Shown here: piece after piece, positions 1 to 13,626 of the stretch
How positions within the stretch are numbered: the first letter of the stretch is position 1
Layout of the letters: the number at the start of each line of letters is the position of its first letter
Assembly: GCA_024138025.1 (NCBI GenBank)
Contig: JAMXBD010001377.1
Coordinates: 62,001 to 126,000, forward strand
Reading direction: 5' to 3'
Length of the DNA: 64,000 nucleotides
DNA from: Combretum micranthum
Taxonomy: Eukaryota > Streptophyta > Magnoliopsida > Myrtales > Combretaceae
The notes under the pieces: model-generated
Told to the model about the DNA's origin: nothing
The model's database searches: none
What the model saw: only the letters and a program-made list of their open reading frames with translations
Position numbers and translations under genes: made by a program

Positions 1-478
1 CTACCTATACACCTATTTCTTACACTTTTACATTTCTAATATAACTTTATTCACATCAAACCTTACACATTACTTCTTTTCATTACAAAAATTAATCAAA
101 ACCCTCTCTCTTTCTTCTCCTTTATGCACCGGCCATCCCTCTCTCTTTCTCTATATTTTTTCTTTTTTAATTTATTTTATTACATCTAATTTTCACTTCA
201 AAATTCTATAAATACCTCATTCCTCCTTCATTCTTTCACACATCCATTTTACATAACAAAACTTTACCAAAATTCTCTCTCAAAACCTCTCTCCAACAAT
301 TCCCTCTCAAAACACTCTCTACCATTCACTACTTTTCAAGAAAAATAACAAAATCCAATCATCTCTTTTCAAATCCTCCATTAAACCTTAAGTAAAAAAA
401 ATCCTACCTATATTCTTTATCATGTTCATACAACTTTGCATGAGCTTAGTGTATGTTTCTTAGACTCATGAGAGTTAA
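1..478 (+). mobile_element. F1-1 LTR, left visible part (interrupted by F1-2)
   Basis: This is the upper-middle part of an F1 LTR read on the + strand. Its 5' end lies left of the window. It holds the pyrimidine-rich U3 stretch around 100-160, a TATA box at 207-214 and the start of the transcribed leader. It stops at GTTAA (474-478), the left target duplication of F1-2, and resumes at 3898. The orientation follows from the TATA box and from the GGGGCGTAACA end at 6843. No protein is encoded. Confidence 0.85.
207..393 (+). promoter_or_regulatory. F1-1 LTR promoter and leader exon to donor-like motif
   Basis: CTATAAATA at 206-214 is a canonical plant TATA box. About 180 bp downstream the sequence CTTAAGTAAAA (GT near 392) is this copy's version of the CTTAGGTAAA donor-like motif shared by the family. 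The last exonic G of the consensus is A here. Promoter function is inferred from motif and position. Confidence 0.6.
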
Positions 479-1760
479 TGTCATACCCTGAAGGGTACCC
501 CAAACGTGGCAGCCCGCCACATATAATATCAAGACTCAAGAATGACTACCTTAGTCACGCGAAAGCCTTAGTATTACATGTAAGACGTCTAGCATGGTAA
601 TAGGAGACACTTTTGGGAAGCATAGTCTAAGCAAGTAAAAATGAACATACAAAAATCCAGAAATAAAATATATCATAGCATTAATAACCAAAGGTCTATT
701 TCATGATTTCTTAGGGTCATACCCCTGCTAAATCCCAAAGATCGAAATAGTCTTTACAATATTTAAATACTACATTAGAGATTTCAAAGGAATTATAATC
801 TAAATCTTCAAGTAGATTTCCTCCAAAAGCTTCAAAAGAACACTTACGCAGATATGAGGAGACCTCGGGTACAAAAATAAATGTTCCTGAGAATGCAAAT
901 ACCTATAAAGGCATAAGCTTACGGGCTTAGTAAGTAAATTCCAAAAATTCATACTCAAAGTAAAATATCAACCAAGTTTATTAGTCAAGCAAATGGAATG
1001 CAACAACCACATGAGCATACAAGACATATGACTTTCCGAGAATCATATGTTGAATGAATTACGCCCTTCATTCGGGGTTAGGTATTCAGGTCAATTACAG
1101 CCATGACTTTTAAAACACTTTTATAGATCTTACCGACTCCTATACGCCATAAAAAACTTGTAGTTATTACATGGTCCTACTAGCCACCAATTTATGTAGT
1201 TCTTAGCGGCTCCTACTCACCACTTACGTGATATGCCGGTTATGCCTACCACCACTATTATACACTTATCCCACCAATTGCATAGTAGTGAATGAAATGT
1301 GACTTAGCATATGAAGTGTATACATAATTTCTTAATTAAAGTCTAGTAGTTATATTTAACTTCTTTCAAGTGAGCAACCAATTTCAAACACTTCAAGATA
1401 TTAATATACATGCAACTTTATTACAAATAAATCATGTTTCGATATACTTAATATTCTTTCAACATAATATCATACAAATTTCATTTGATTTTGCCTAAAT
1501 TCTAATGCAACTAAATTTACAAGTACAATCATAAGTATGAAAAATAACGGGGAGTAGACTCACTTAGCCATGATGACACCTTTCTTGTAGTGGATGAGTT
1601 GTTCGGGATTTCCACTAATCGTAGTAATCTTCAGAATATGAACAATCCTCCTCGAGATTACCTAATCAAGAAGAATACCTAAAATGAGTATTTCTTTTTG
1701 ATTCTATGGTACTAATAAGGAACTATGTTATAAGATCGTTAAAATTCGTATAAAGAGAAA

Positions 1761-1850
1761 TTCTATCTTAAAATGGCCCTAACTTGGTCATTTTAACTCA
1801 GAATTGCGCATATAATATACCGTTTTCTACCTAATCTAAAAGATCTATCC
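1761..1850 (-). other. Conserved ~95-bp F1 block (copy in F1-2)
   Basis: This is one of twelve copies of the best-preserved internal stretch of F1 LTRs. It includes AAAATGGCC(A/C)TAACTTG, ACTCGGAATT and TTTTCTACCTA. It lies 1.3-1.4 kb downstream of the TATA box. It has no recognised function; a structured leader RNA or protein-binding site is possible. Confidence 0.6.
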
Positions 1851-3083
1851 AATTCTAAAATTATTTTCATCAAACTAAGTCGTTTGAACTCTGAAATAGT
1901 GGTGATGATATGCACCACGAATTTTACAAAACTTACTTTCTTCTTTTTGTAAAAACTTAAATCAAAGAGATAGATATTATAATATTTGTAAGACCTTTGA
2001 AAAATTTACATATTTGTTTACTCATGTTAAATGCATGAAATCAATGAAGTTGTCTCAACTATAAATTTTTGGTAAAAAGTAAATCTTCTAAAACTTTTGA
2101 AATTTTCCTTTTAGTTTGTTAGAATTTTCTCAAGTCGTTTTGAAAGGGTATTTTCTTAATTCTATTTCCTTAAATTTCGAAAGAATGACTTCCACTTCCT
2201 AAATTCCTTATGGCTTAGTTTCTAATTCTTTTGAAAGTAATAATTCTATATTTTGAAGAAGTGATTTAGTATGTTGTTCATTAATTCTATTTTTATGAAA
2301 GGAAATTTCTTGGTGTTTGTCAAACTAGTCTTTTTGGAATGATGAAAAGTGAAGTTTTAGTAAAACAAGAATTTGAAATTTCTTAATGTTTAAAGAATAC
2401 TTTTTTCCAATAAATGTGTATTTTCTAAGAATTCCTCTTTTCTTTAGTTTCTAACTTCTATTATGAGCTCCACTAATTTCTTAGAAAAGATATACTAAGT
2501 TGGTTCCTTTTTCATTGAAAAATTGTTTTTTCATGACAACATTTATTTTTGGAGAAGAACTTCTATTTCAAGAAAACTTTTCTTTTTAATCTTTTTGAGA
2601 CAAAATCACTATGTTCATGCATGATCATGAAATAAAATTATGAAAACATAGGAAAAACATAATGGTAATAAAATAAAAAAATAAAGAAATATATCAAGTA
2701 TTGGGAACCTTAGCTTCATCAGGGTATCCCGGAGCTAAGAATGGACTAGTCGTAAAAGAAAAACAAAGAAATTGTTTTGACTTGATGAGGACAATTCTAA
2801 GACTAGAAAGACTAGTCTTAAAACAATATGAAAGTAAATAAACTGCAAGGAAAGTAAATAAATTGTAAAACAAAGGAGCTCATATACTCTAAAAGATATA
2901 TATAGCTACATAGATATATTTAGTTAAATATATATATATATGAAAGCAACATAAAAGAAATTAGATTCATGAACAAAAACAAATTATGAACTTATTGTTG
3001 CTTTCTTTAACCTTCATGGTTTAGAAAACACACACTAAGCTCATACTAAGTAAATGAACATAAAGGAAACTTGAAGAAATATT

Positions 3084-3199
3084 ACCTATGAAAACTAAAC
3101 TTGAGAGAACTTTGAGAGAGAATTCTTGTAGAATTTTGAGAGAGTAATTTTAGTGTATGGAAGATGTGAAAGAAGTGGAAGGAAAAGGGGGTATTTATA
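3084..3199 (-). promoter_or_regulatory. F1-2 TATA box to donor-like motif
   Basis: TATTTATA at 3192-3199 is a TATA box on the - strand. CATAGGTAAT with its GT at 3085-3084 lies about 110 bp downstream, where the family carries its conserved donor-like motif. Function is inferred. Confidence 0.6.
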
Positions 3200-3897
3200 A
3201 AAAAATGTGGGAAGAAATTTGTGTTAATTAAATGAATGAAAATTGAAACAAATTGAAGAGGGGAGGAGGCATGGCCGGTGCAAATTGAGTGCAGAGAGGG
3301 AGAGGAATTTATTTTTTATATTTTTGTTAATAAAAAGTAAGATATGAAAGATGTGAATTAGTATTGGAAATGAAAATTGCAAGAAAATAGAGGTATGGTT
3401 TGTAAGAGTAGGTTATAAGAAAAAGTAGAGATAGATAAATAGTGTCAAATAGTAGTAAATAGTGTAATGTAAAGTAGACATGATAATTTAAGTACCGGTA
3501 GTAAGAAAATACGCGTATAATTGCGATATCTGATATTTTTAATTATCGAAAAATTACAAAACTGATATTTTTGAAATCCTTATATTAAATTGGTCCTATT
3601 GGTGTTATCGGAATATTTTTATTATTCCGAGCTTCGGGACACGATTTTCGAGAACTGATCTCATTTGAGTCCGAAGGGCACTCGGATTTCGCAAATTTGA
3701 TATTTTTATATAACCTAAAGCTATTACGAACTATTATCACTAATTATTCCAACTTCGTTTTTGAGGGCCAAAGAAAACGGGAATGCTGGATCTAAAATCT
3801 AGGGTTTGTACCAGACTTTTGTTGACCTTTAGGGTTTCGATTGACTTTTTATTATAAGATCAAACTTAAAATTAACCGAAAATTTTAGGGGTTTACA

Positions 3898-6843
3898 GTT
3901 AAGGAAGCAACAACATGTTCATGTTCTGTTTTTATTCATGTTCCTATTTTACATTATGTTATTATGTTGTTGTTATTATTGTTATTATTATTTGCTCTAA
4001 TCTAACTTCTACATAGTATTATGTATATATATATTTCTTTAGAGCACATAAGCTCACTTATTATTTATTTATTTTCATGTTTTGTAATTTATTTATTTAA
4101 TGCAGTTTATTAAGCTAGTCTTTCTAGTCTTTGATTTGTCCATATCAAGTCAACACAATTTTCTTTGATTTCTTTTCTTTTGAGACTATTCTATTCTTAG
4201 TTCCGGGTTGCCTTGATGAAGCTAAGGCTCCCAATACATGATCGGGATATCTTGATGAAGCTAAGGTTCCCAATGCTTGACTATTATTATTACGTTTATT
4301 TACTTATGAGTATTTCTTTCTATCTTATTATGTATTATCCTTACTTTTACATTGCTACATAATCATATTCATGCATGATTAGAATATTGTTGTCTTAAAT
4401 AAAAATAAAAATGGATTCTTTCTTAAACAAAGGAAAAGTGAACTAGATATCTTAACAAAGGATTTTTCAAAAAAAAGTCTAAGTATTGTTTTTAATAAAT
4501 TCTTTTCAAAAGCTTAAGTAAGTTAATCATAAGTTTTAAAGTATTAGTGCCCAAGATTTCTTCAAATAAAAGAAACTCATTTCTTTTATAAATCAAAACT
4601 AAATACTCCATAAAAATAGAATTTTTAGCATTTAACTTAAGATTTTAACTCAATCATATCTTTTATAAGACTTAAATAGGTTCACTATAGACTTCGAAAA
4701 TCACATACTAAGAAAGTTTCTTCAAAATTTAAATTTTATATTGTTATTCTCTTTTCAAAATTAAAATGAAATTTTGCTAAGTTCTAATGTTAACAATTCT
4801 TTATTAAGAAAGCTTTTCTTATAAACTTGTCTAAAAGAATTATTCTACCACTTGATAAATATTAAGAATAAAACAAGTTTTCAAACCAAGGTAAAATCAA
4901 CTCACTATCTTAGAAACCAACTTAGAAAATAAAATTTGCCAAGCAAGTAAAGTTTAAAAAGTAAACTTATTTTTCTAAAGAAGAAAAAGGAAATAAAAAT
5001 GAGAGGAAAACATACATTTAACACAACTTCAAATATTTGACCACACAAAAAACTTAAGGAATATTTTGAAAAGCTCATTTTTCTATCACTAGAAATAAAG
5101 TTAGTAGATAACTTAAAGAACCAAATTTTTGGAAATTAATTTTCTTTTGAAAAGATAGGACATGGAATTATAATAGGAAAACACTCACTCATAACAACTC
5201 AAATATATTTTAGTTTTCCTTCTAACAATTCAAAAAGGAGAAATTTTCAAAAGTTTTATTTTTTAAAACCCTTAAAGGCAAATTGTTTATGAAATATCAA
5301 TATTGAGACAACACTACAAAAAAATCATGCATACAATATGAGTGTATATATATGTTCAAAGGATTTTTCCACTATATATATATCCATATATTTTGCTAAA
5401 GGATTTTGAGTAAAGTGAAGTTTGGAAAAATCATATTTTGTGAATTATAAATTCGTAACTATTCTGTACCGTAGTATTTTCCAACCCAAATGACTTTTTA
5501 TGATAAAAATAACCTTAGAAATGGATAGATATTTTCGAGTAGGTAGAAAACGGTATATTATTTGTGCAATTCCGAGTTAAAATGACCAAGTCATAGCCAT
5601 TTTAAGTTAGAATTACCTTATATACGAATTTTAACGATTTTATGACATAATTTTTAATAAGTGTCATAGATTCAACAAGAAGTACTTATTATGGGTATTC
5701 TTCTTGATTAGCTGATCCCGACGAGGAATATTCATATCCGGAGGGTTATTTTGATTAGTGGAATTACCGATCAACTCCTCCATAAGAAAGAAGTGTCCTC
5801 ATGGCCGAGTGAGTTTATTTCCTACCTTTTACATACTTGTTTGTGCTTGTAACTAGAGGCACTAGAAGTAGGAAAATATGAAAATGAATTATGTATGATA
5901 ATATTGGTCGAAAGAATAGTTGTTAATTAACTTGTGTTTTACTATTATTATGTTGGAGTGTGCAAATTTTGTGATCACCTTTAAAGTACTTTAATAATAT
6001 ATTATGAGTTATATTAATTGATTCATGCATATCACGTAGTTAGTTTCATCTCATGAGCTACTATACTAAATGGGACAAGAGTATAGTAGTCGGGTTTGCA
6101 GGAGCCATAAATCTGCAAGATGGGCAATTAGGAGCCTGAAAGAACTATTTCAAGATGGGTGAGTAGGCGCCTGAAATAAAGTACATAAGTTGGATTTTAA
6201 AGATGGGTTTTAAAGAGCCTGAAACACCTAACCCTGAATGGAGGGGTAAATCCATTCAAACATATGATTTCCGGTAGATCATATGTATTGTTTGTTCATT
6301 TGCTTGATGCATTCATATGCTTGTTTAATAATTTGTTTGAATTTATTGATATGAGTACGTTAAGTCAAGAATAATCTTACTAAGCTAGTTATGCTTATAC
6401 TCCGATAGACTTTTGATGTAACAGGACTATATCTTTTATGCTCAAGGACTTCATATACTCGAGTGGGATTATGTTTTGGAAAGCTTCTAGAAATCCTTTG
6501 AAGATCTTAGGCTTAATATCCTTAATATCTTTTGGTGTTAGTATTGTTTTCTTGTGTAAAAGATTAAGTTGATATTATGATTGTTTGGAGATTTATAGGG
6601 GAAAAACCCCTAAGATGATGTAAGGATTATATTCTTATAATATTGAAATTAGATGGCTATCTGGATTTCTTATAGGCTGTATTTACTATCTCGAACTATA
6701 CATCCCACTGGTGTCTTCTATTGTTGTGATAGATGCCTTACATATGGCATTGAAACATTCGCATGACTTCGGAAAGTCATTCTTAAGTTTTAATACCGTA
6801 TGTAGCGGATTGCCATGTCTAGGGTACCCTTTGGGGCGTAACA
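3898..6843 (+). mobile_element. F1-1 LTR, right part to its U5 end
   Basis: This continues from position 478 after the second GTTAA copy. It includes the gene-poor AT-rich R/U5 region, the conserved block at 5523-5615, degenerate tandem GGGCGAATAGGAGCC-like units around 6090-6230, and the terminal GGGTACCC and GGGGCGTAACA (6824-6843). The usual TGACA end is mutated to TAACA. The following base 6844 lies in the middle of another F1 LTR, so F1-1 was inserted into F1-3. Confidence 0.85.
4205..4285 (+). repeat. Two tandem copies of the F1 'CCTTGATGAAGCTAAGG' module
   Basis: A unit of about 55 bp (CTTGATGAAGCTAAGG followed by CTCCCAATAC or TTCCCAATGC and then TTGA or ATGA) occurs twice in a row. 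The same module is single in some F1 LTRs and present two or three times in others, so it is a marker of copy-number change within the LTR. Confidence 0.6.
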
Positions 6844-9541
6844 ACTAGCCCATGTAGACTTTCCGGCTCCTATTAGCCACCACTACGACTCCTCGTTTCC
6901 CCACATGAAGAATAGTAGTGAAAAATGAATGGGACACATAATATGTTATGCATGAATTGTTTTCCACATTGGTTTATTCAATTATCGTCGAGCTCAAGTT
7001 AAAGGTGACCAAAACAGTATTCATCATACCATTGCAAGAAAACATAAGTTATTCATCAATTCTTCTTTCGACATACTTAGCTTTTGTTCAACAACCACAT
7101 CATTCAATCATGAATCCAAATCACACCATATTTATTCATTTATCTTTTTCCTTACTCTTTAGTGCTACTACTTACAAGCACATTCAAGGAAATGTAATTA
7201 GTAAGGGATTAACTCACCCATGACAATCGCTCTTAGTCGAAATAATCTTCCAGGAAGGCGATATCAGTTCCTTTTTCACCTAAAGAAGATGAAATATCCA
7301 AAATGAGTCTTTCATAGAATCTCTACTTTAAGAATTCTAAGTCTATCTTTAATTTGCGGTAAAATCGGATTGAAGGAAGTTCCAACTTAAAATGGCCATA
7401 ACTTGCTCATTTTAACTTGGAATTTTGCATATTATATGTCTTTTTCTACCTAATCGAAAAGATCTATCCATTTCTAAGTTTACTTTTACTATAAAAGGTA
7501 ATTTGGGTCTCAGATTAGAATGGTACAGATCTAATATGAAAATTCCATTCTTGAAAAACAATATTTTCTAATCCTTCCTTTACTAAGGTTTGTTTAAGTA
7601 AAACTAAAATATGTGTATTTTTTAAAAGGATTCCTTATGTATATAAATAGACTCATAATTTATGCATGAAGCTATAGGTGTTGTCTTGTTTAATTTATTT
7701 TCTTAAAACAACCTTTTCTAGTGTTTTGGAAAAATTTGGATATGTTAGACCTTACTTTATGTGGGTGAAGTAACTTATAAATTTTTGCATGATCAAAATC
7801 TAATATACTATATTTTGATTCTTTAGTTTATCAAAAGTGAGTTGAAAATAAAGTTTGGTCTTTTGAGGTTATCTACAAAATTTATTTCTCAGAAATGAAA
7901 AATAGAGTTTCCAAAAGTTTTCTTTAGTAGTTCTTAATGAGTTTATTCTTTGAAAATTTATTTTCATTTTCCTTGTAAATTGACTTTCTTGAAAACTTAT
8001 TTAGCTCTTGATTTAGAAAGTTGGTAAAAATAGTACCAAGTTATTATATATATGTCAAGACTTTCTTTTGTTATTTTGAAAAGGAAAAATCTTTAGACTC
8101 TGGAGAAACTTCTTTTATTAATAGTTTGAAATTTCATGATAAGTTTACATAAACTTTTAAAAGAGATTTATTTGAAAAATATTTTTCTAATTCCTTGGAA
8201 AAACGTTCATCAAATTTTATTCTTTCATAAAAAAGATTCATTTTTATTTAGACAACAACTTATTAGCCATGCATGAATATGATCATGTAGTTTATAAAAG
8301 CTAAAAAAATATATCACAAGATAAGATAATAAAGAATATAAGAAATATATAAGCATAATAATAATTGTCAAGTATTGGGAGCCTTAGCTTCTTCAAGGCT
8401 TCCCGGGACTAAGAATAGACTAGTCCCAAAAGAAAAGGAAAATTATTTTGACTTGATGAGGACAAGTCTAAGACTAAAAAGACTAGTCTCAAAATAACTT
8501 GAAAGTAAATAAATTGCAAGGAAAGTAAATAAAATGCAATAACAAATGAGCTTATATGCTTTAAAAGAGATATATAACTACATAAATATATTTAGTTAGA
8601 TATACATAAAAACAGCATAAAGGAAAATAGATTCATGAACAAGAACAAAGTATGAACATATTGTTGCTTTTTTAACCTCCATGGGTTTAGAAAGCATACA
8701 TTATGCTCATACTAAGTAAATGAACATATAGAAAGCTTTAACTATTACCTATAGAAGACGAAAAAACTAGAGAAAATTTGAGAGAGCTTTTGGAGAGATT
8801 TTGGGAGAGTAATAATAGTGTATAAAAGGTGTAAAGGAAATGGAAGGAAGATGTGGTATTTATAGGATAAAGTGGAGGGTAATTTGTGTTAATTAAATAA
8901 AAAAAAATTGAGTGTGAATGGGGGAAGGCCGGCCCAATTTGTGCGGAGGAGAGAGAGGAATTTTTGTATTTTTATTAATGAAAAGTAAGATATGAGATAT
9001 GTGAAGTTGTATTGGAAATGAAAATTGTAAGAAAATAGGTATATGGTTGTAAGAGTAGGTTGTAAAGAAAAGTAGAGATAGATAAATAGTGTAGAATAGT
9101 ATTAAATAGTGTAATGGAAAGTAGATATGACAAATAAAGTACCGGTAGTAAGAAAATACGTGTATAATTGTGATATATGATATTTTTAGTTACCGAAAAA
9201 CTATAAAACTGATATTTTTGAAAACCTTATGTCTTTATGAGTCTAACGGTATATCCGGAATATTTTTTCTATTCCGAGTCTCAGGACATGTTTTTTCAAA
9301 ATTGTATTCGATCGGCTCAAAATGAATCGTGGTTTAACTAATCTGATATTTTTAAGCTTTCTTATATTATTACGAACTATTCTACATACTAATCTCTCAC
9401 TTACTCACTTAACGTTATGAACACGGGATTGTCGGACTTGAACGGTTGTGTCAGACTAGGTTTTGTTGACTTTAGGATTTCCAGTTGACCTTTTTAACTA
9501 AGGTTTAAGTTTAATCGATCGTAAAACTTTGGGGGTTTACA
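6844..9541 (-). mobile_element. F1-3 LTR fragment (interrupted by F1-1)
   Basis: The - strand LTR start TGTAAACCCC sits at 9541 downward. The segment runs through U3 (about 680 bp), TATA, leader and the conserved block at 7381-7470, and stops in mid-U5 at 6844 where F1-1 was inserted. The U5 terminus is left of the window. At 9542 the sequence drops into the middle of yet another F1 LTR (F1-4), which is the host of this insertion. Confidence 0.85.
8747..8864 (-). promoter_or_regulatory. F1-3 TATA box to donor-like motif
   Basis: TATTTATA at 8857-8864 is the - strand TATA box. TATAGGTAATAG with GT at 8748-8747 follows 110 bp later, at the same relative place as in other F1 copies. Confidence 0.6.
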
Positions 9542-11136
9542 ATAATAACATGAAAAAAAAAAAATAAATCACATGAGCATAAATAAAGGTTATATTAGTG
9601 AGCTTATGCTCTAAGAAATATATATACATAAATATATTTAATAGCATATAAAAGTTAGATTAAAAACAATAAATAAAGCATAAATAATATCAACATAACA
9701 ATAAAATTTTTGTATGAATAATAACAAAACATGAACATATTATTGCTTCTTTACTACCCATGGGTTCAAGAAGCATACACTATGGTCATGTTAAGTTACA
9801 TGACATGAAGAATGTTTAGAAACATTTACCTAAGGTTATGTGAAGATGGAGGAAGAAAGAAAGCTTTGGTAGTTGTATGGAGATGATGATGGTGTAGGAA
9901 GAAGAGAGAGTTGAGAAGAAATTTTTAGGAGAGAAAAATTAGAGAGAGAAGTTGATAAATGATTTTGGTAAAGTTTTGTTATGGTAAAAGAAAAATGTGT
10001 AAGAAGTGAAAGAGGGAAGGGATATTTATAGATAAAGTTAGAGGAAAATTGTAATTAATTAAATAAATGAAAAATAAAATAAAATTGATGGCATGAAGAA
10101 GAAGAGTAATTAAAAATTAATTTTAGAAGAAAAGTGTAAGAGAAGTTAAGTAAAAAGTAATATTGGAAAAGTAAATGTAAGAAATAGATATATAGATTGT
10201 AAGAAGTAGATAGTAAGAGAAAATAGAGACATATGAACAGTAATGAATAGTAGAAATAGTATAATGAATAGTAGACTATAAAATAAAATATCGGTAACAA
10301 TAAAAATATGCATAAACGAGTTATATAAGATTTTTTAGATTCCGAAAAATTCTAAAACTGATATTTTTGAAATTCTCATATTATTATGAGTCTAATGGTA
10401 TTATTGGAATATTTTTACCATTCGGTGTACCAGGGCATGATTTTCGATATTTGATTCTGTTCGGATCCGAAATGAACTAAATTTTAAGGATCTGATATTT
10501 TTAAACTTCTCTATATTATTACGGACTTTAATCCATAATTATCTTAACTTTATTATTTAGGGTAAAGAGCGTGGGATTGCCGAATCTAATCTCATTCGGG
10601 CTTGTTGTTGGCCTAGTTAACTTTTAGGGATCCAGTTTTAATTCTGGCTTTAAGATTTATTCGCAAGAGTATAAATTTTTTAGATTTATGACTGTTTTAT
10701 ATTTTTGGCTGAAAATTTATGTGTTTCTTTATTTTTATGATTTATGTAATATTTTTCAGTTACTGGGATTGTTCAATCTAGTTTAGGGTTGTGTGATGAC
10801 TCAGTTTGACTTTCGGTATTATTTATATTTTTTATTCCGAAATTAGCCAAAAGGCTTAAGGTTCTATAATTTTTTTCTTGAATATCATTCGGATATTCCA
10901 TCTCGATTTATGTGTTAGGGATCAAATAGATGAATTATTTCACGTTCAGGTTTTGAGTCAAACGATTATTGAATTCTATTTTGTTTTTTAAAGTTCTTTT
11001 TTTTTAAGGCCATGAAATTTCATATTTGATATTGTTTAGGGTTTGGTTTTAACTTAGGTCGGCTTTTAGGGTTTCGATTCGGTATTTTAATTTTAGGATT
11101 ATTTTCTAAGAGGTACGAAAAATTCGAAGGTTTACA
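9542..11136 (-). mobile_element. F1-4 LTR fragment, long-U3 class
   Basis: On the - strand the LTR begins at 11136 (TGTAAACCTTCG). The U3 is about 1.1 kb, some 400 bp longer than in F1-2 or F1-3. The extra upstream part matches that of F1-8 and F1-12. The copy stops at 9542 in the leader region where F1-3 was inserted, and its U5 is left of the window. Confidence 0.82.
9829..10030 (-). promoter_or_regulatory. F1-4 TATA box to donor-like motif
   Basis: TATTTATA at 10023-10030 on the - strand, then CTTAGGTAAATG with GT at 9830-9829. The intervening roughly 190 bp is purine-rich on + (pyrimidine-rich in the transcript), as in the other copies. Confidence 0.6.
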
Positions 11137-13626
11137 TCCCCTTCATGCCATCAATTTTCTTTTCTTTTTTATTTATTTAATTAACTACAATTTTCCTTTA
11201 CATTTATCTATAAATACCCCCACCCCCTCTCCCTCCACTTATTTCACACATCTTTATTTCATTTAACAAAATTCTACCAAAATTTCTTCATAACTTCTCT
11301 CTCCAAAATTTCCTCCAAACACTCTCTTCTTTCCTCCTTCATACAACAACCCTCTTCTTATAATAACCAATACATCATTTTCTCTTCCAACTACCATTAA
11401 TCTTAGGTAAAAAAATTCCTACAATTTTTCTTTATGTTAATGTAACTTAACATGTTCATAGTGTATGTTTTCTAAACCCATGGGAGTTAAGAAAGCAATA
11501 ATATGCTCATGTTTTGTTCTTGTTCATATAAAATTTTATTATTGTATTATTATTATGTTATGATATATTATTCTTGTTTCTAATCCAACTCATATATGCT
11601 ATTAAATATATTTATGTATATATGTTCTTAGAGCCTATAAGCTCACAAACATAACTTTTATTTAGTCATGCTCTTATATTTCTTACAATTTATTTATTTA
11701 TTTCATGCAATTTTATTAAGCTAGTCATTCTAGTATTAGACTTGTCCTCATCGAGTCAAAACATTTTAGTTTGCTTTCTTTAGGACTTGTTCATAATCTA
11801 AGTCTAGAGAGCCTTGACATAAATCTAAGCTTTCCATGTTTTTCCTATTATTTTCTTGTTTTTCTTTTTAAAACTAGTCAATTCTAACTTCCAGAATGCC
11901 TTGATGCAAGCTTAAACTTCCTAATACTTGATTTTACTTATATACTTATTTAATTTTCTATGACTTTTATTTTTATGTACGTTATTCTTTTTTACATAAT
12001 TATATGTTCATATTCATGCATGAACCTAATGTTGTGTCTTGATAAAATTTCCAAAGAAACAAAAGGGGTTATTTTCTCTCACTTAAGAAGAAGAACTAAA
12101 TTCTCTAAAAACATGATTTTAACACCTAGAAAAAAATTTCCATTAAAACTTATGATCATGGTTTAACAATATTCTTTTTAAAAATTTAAATAAATTCATC
12201 ATAAATCTCTAAGTGATGTTATAATGCAAAGATTCTTCAAAACTTAATTATATGGTTCTCTTACTCTTTTTTCAAAATACTAAAATAAATTATTAAATCT
12301 TAAGGTTGACAGTTCTTTTCGAGAAGGTAGAAAACGACATTTTATATGCAAATTTTCGAGTTAAAATGAGCAAGTTATGGTCATTTTAAGTTAAAATTTC
12401 AATTCATTCGATTTTTGATGAAAATAGTGAAATAGAATTAAAAAGTTTGATTAGAACTTCCGTGAAATACTCATTTCAAATATTTCTTTAGTTTAGGTGA
12501 TGAGGAGTTGGAGGATCCATATCAGGAGGACTTTTACAAGTAAAAGGATTTTTTTGGCAAGGATGGTCGAGCGAGTTTATTTCCTACTTTTACATACTTG
12601 TTTGTGCTTGTAGCTAGAGATACTAGAAGTTGTAAAAAGATGAAAATGGAATATGCACGATAATATTGGTTGAAAGTATACAAAGCATATCGAGACATGA
12701 ATTGTTGTTAATTAAATTGTGTTTTATTATCATGTTGGAGTGTTTGCAAATTCTATGATCGCCTTTAAATTACCTTAATTACATATTAAGAGTTATATTA
12801 ATTGATTCATGCATATCATGATGTGAGTCACATTGCATGTAGCTACTATACCTCGGTGGGACAAGAGTATAGTAATGAAGTAATCGCAGGAACGGTAAGA
12901 CTGTCAAGATGGGTGAATAAGAGCTGAAAGAACAATTTTAGGATGGGCGAATAGGAGCCAGAAAAAAACTACAAAGTAGATGACAAAGATAGGTTTTAAA
13001 AAGCTGGAAATACATAACCTCGAATGGAGAGCATAATCCATTCGAACATATGATTTCCGGTAGATCATATGTATTACTTGCTCGCTTGCTTGATACATTT
13101 CATATGCCCATTTAGTAACTTATTTGAATTTATTGATACAAGTATGCTAATCCGAGAATATTCTCACTAAGCTAATTAAGCTTACACCCCAATAGATTTT
13201 TGTTGACACAGGATCAATATCTCTTATACCCAAGGCCTTCGGTTACCAAGTAGGCTTACGCTTTTGAAAAGCTTTTAAGGGAAATCATTTTAAAGATCTT
13301 AGAATAGATTTCCTTTAAAATCTTTGTAGTTATAGTTGTTGTTATATTTAAGATTTAGACTATATATTTGATATTGGAGAATTATCGAGGGAATGCCCTA
13401 AGTTTATGTAAAGACCTTATTATGACTAATCTAGTGAATATATGTTTATTAGTTCTTATGCTTTATATTACTACTTAAATCACATATCCTACTAGTGTTT
13501 CCTGTTATTGTGTTAGGCACCTTACATATAATATCAAGACTTTCGCATGACTAAAGTAGTCATTCTTAAGTCTTAATATTGTATGTGACGGATCGCCATG
13601 TTGAGGATACCCTTTGAGGCGTGACA
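11137..13626 (+). mobile_element. F1-5 LTR fragment, promoter to U5 end
   Basis: This starts abruptly just upstream of the TATA box because F1-4 was inserted there. It then runs through leader, conserved block (12313-12400) and U5 to the terminal TTTGAGGCGTGACA at 13626. The next base lies in the middle of another + strand F1 LTR (F1-6), so F1-5 is an insertion in F1-6. Its U3 lies left of the window. Confidence 0.83.
11209..11408 (+). promoter_or_regulatory. F1-5 TATA box to donor-like motif
   Basis: TATAAATA at 11209-11216 is followed by a CT-rich untranslated stretch. A near-consensus donor CTTAGGTAAAAA has its GT at 11407-11408, about 198 bp after the TATA box. Confidence 0.65.

Larger units (their letters stand above)
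479..3897 (-). mobile_element. F1-2: complete solo LTR, 3419 bp, TSD GTTAA
   Basis: On the - strand the element starts TGTAAACCCC (3897 downward) and ends at 479 with the complement of TGTCATACCCTG. It is flanked by identical GTTAA at 474-478 and 3898-3902. Removing it joins the two halves of F1-1 seamlessly. There is no PBS, gag or second LTR, so this is a solo LTR left by LTR-LTR recombination. U3 is about 700 bp and the part after the TATA box is about 2.7 kb. Near the U5 end, GTGGC and GCCAC (about 506-520) form a small hairpin. Confidence 0.92.

Noticed and set aside
479..3897. Interpretation of the F1 repeats as DNA transposons or MITEs
   Set aside because: The ends are TG...CA with 5-bp TSDs and no long terminal inverted repeat, and one copy adjoins an initiator-Met tRNA PBS, so they are LTRs.
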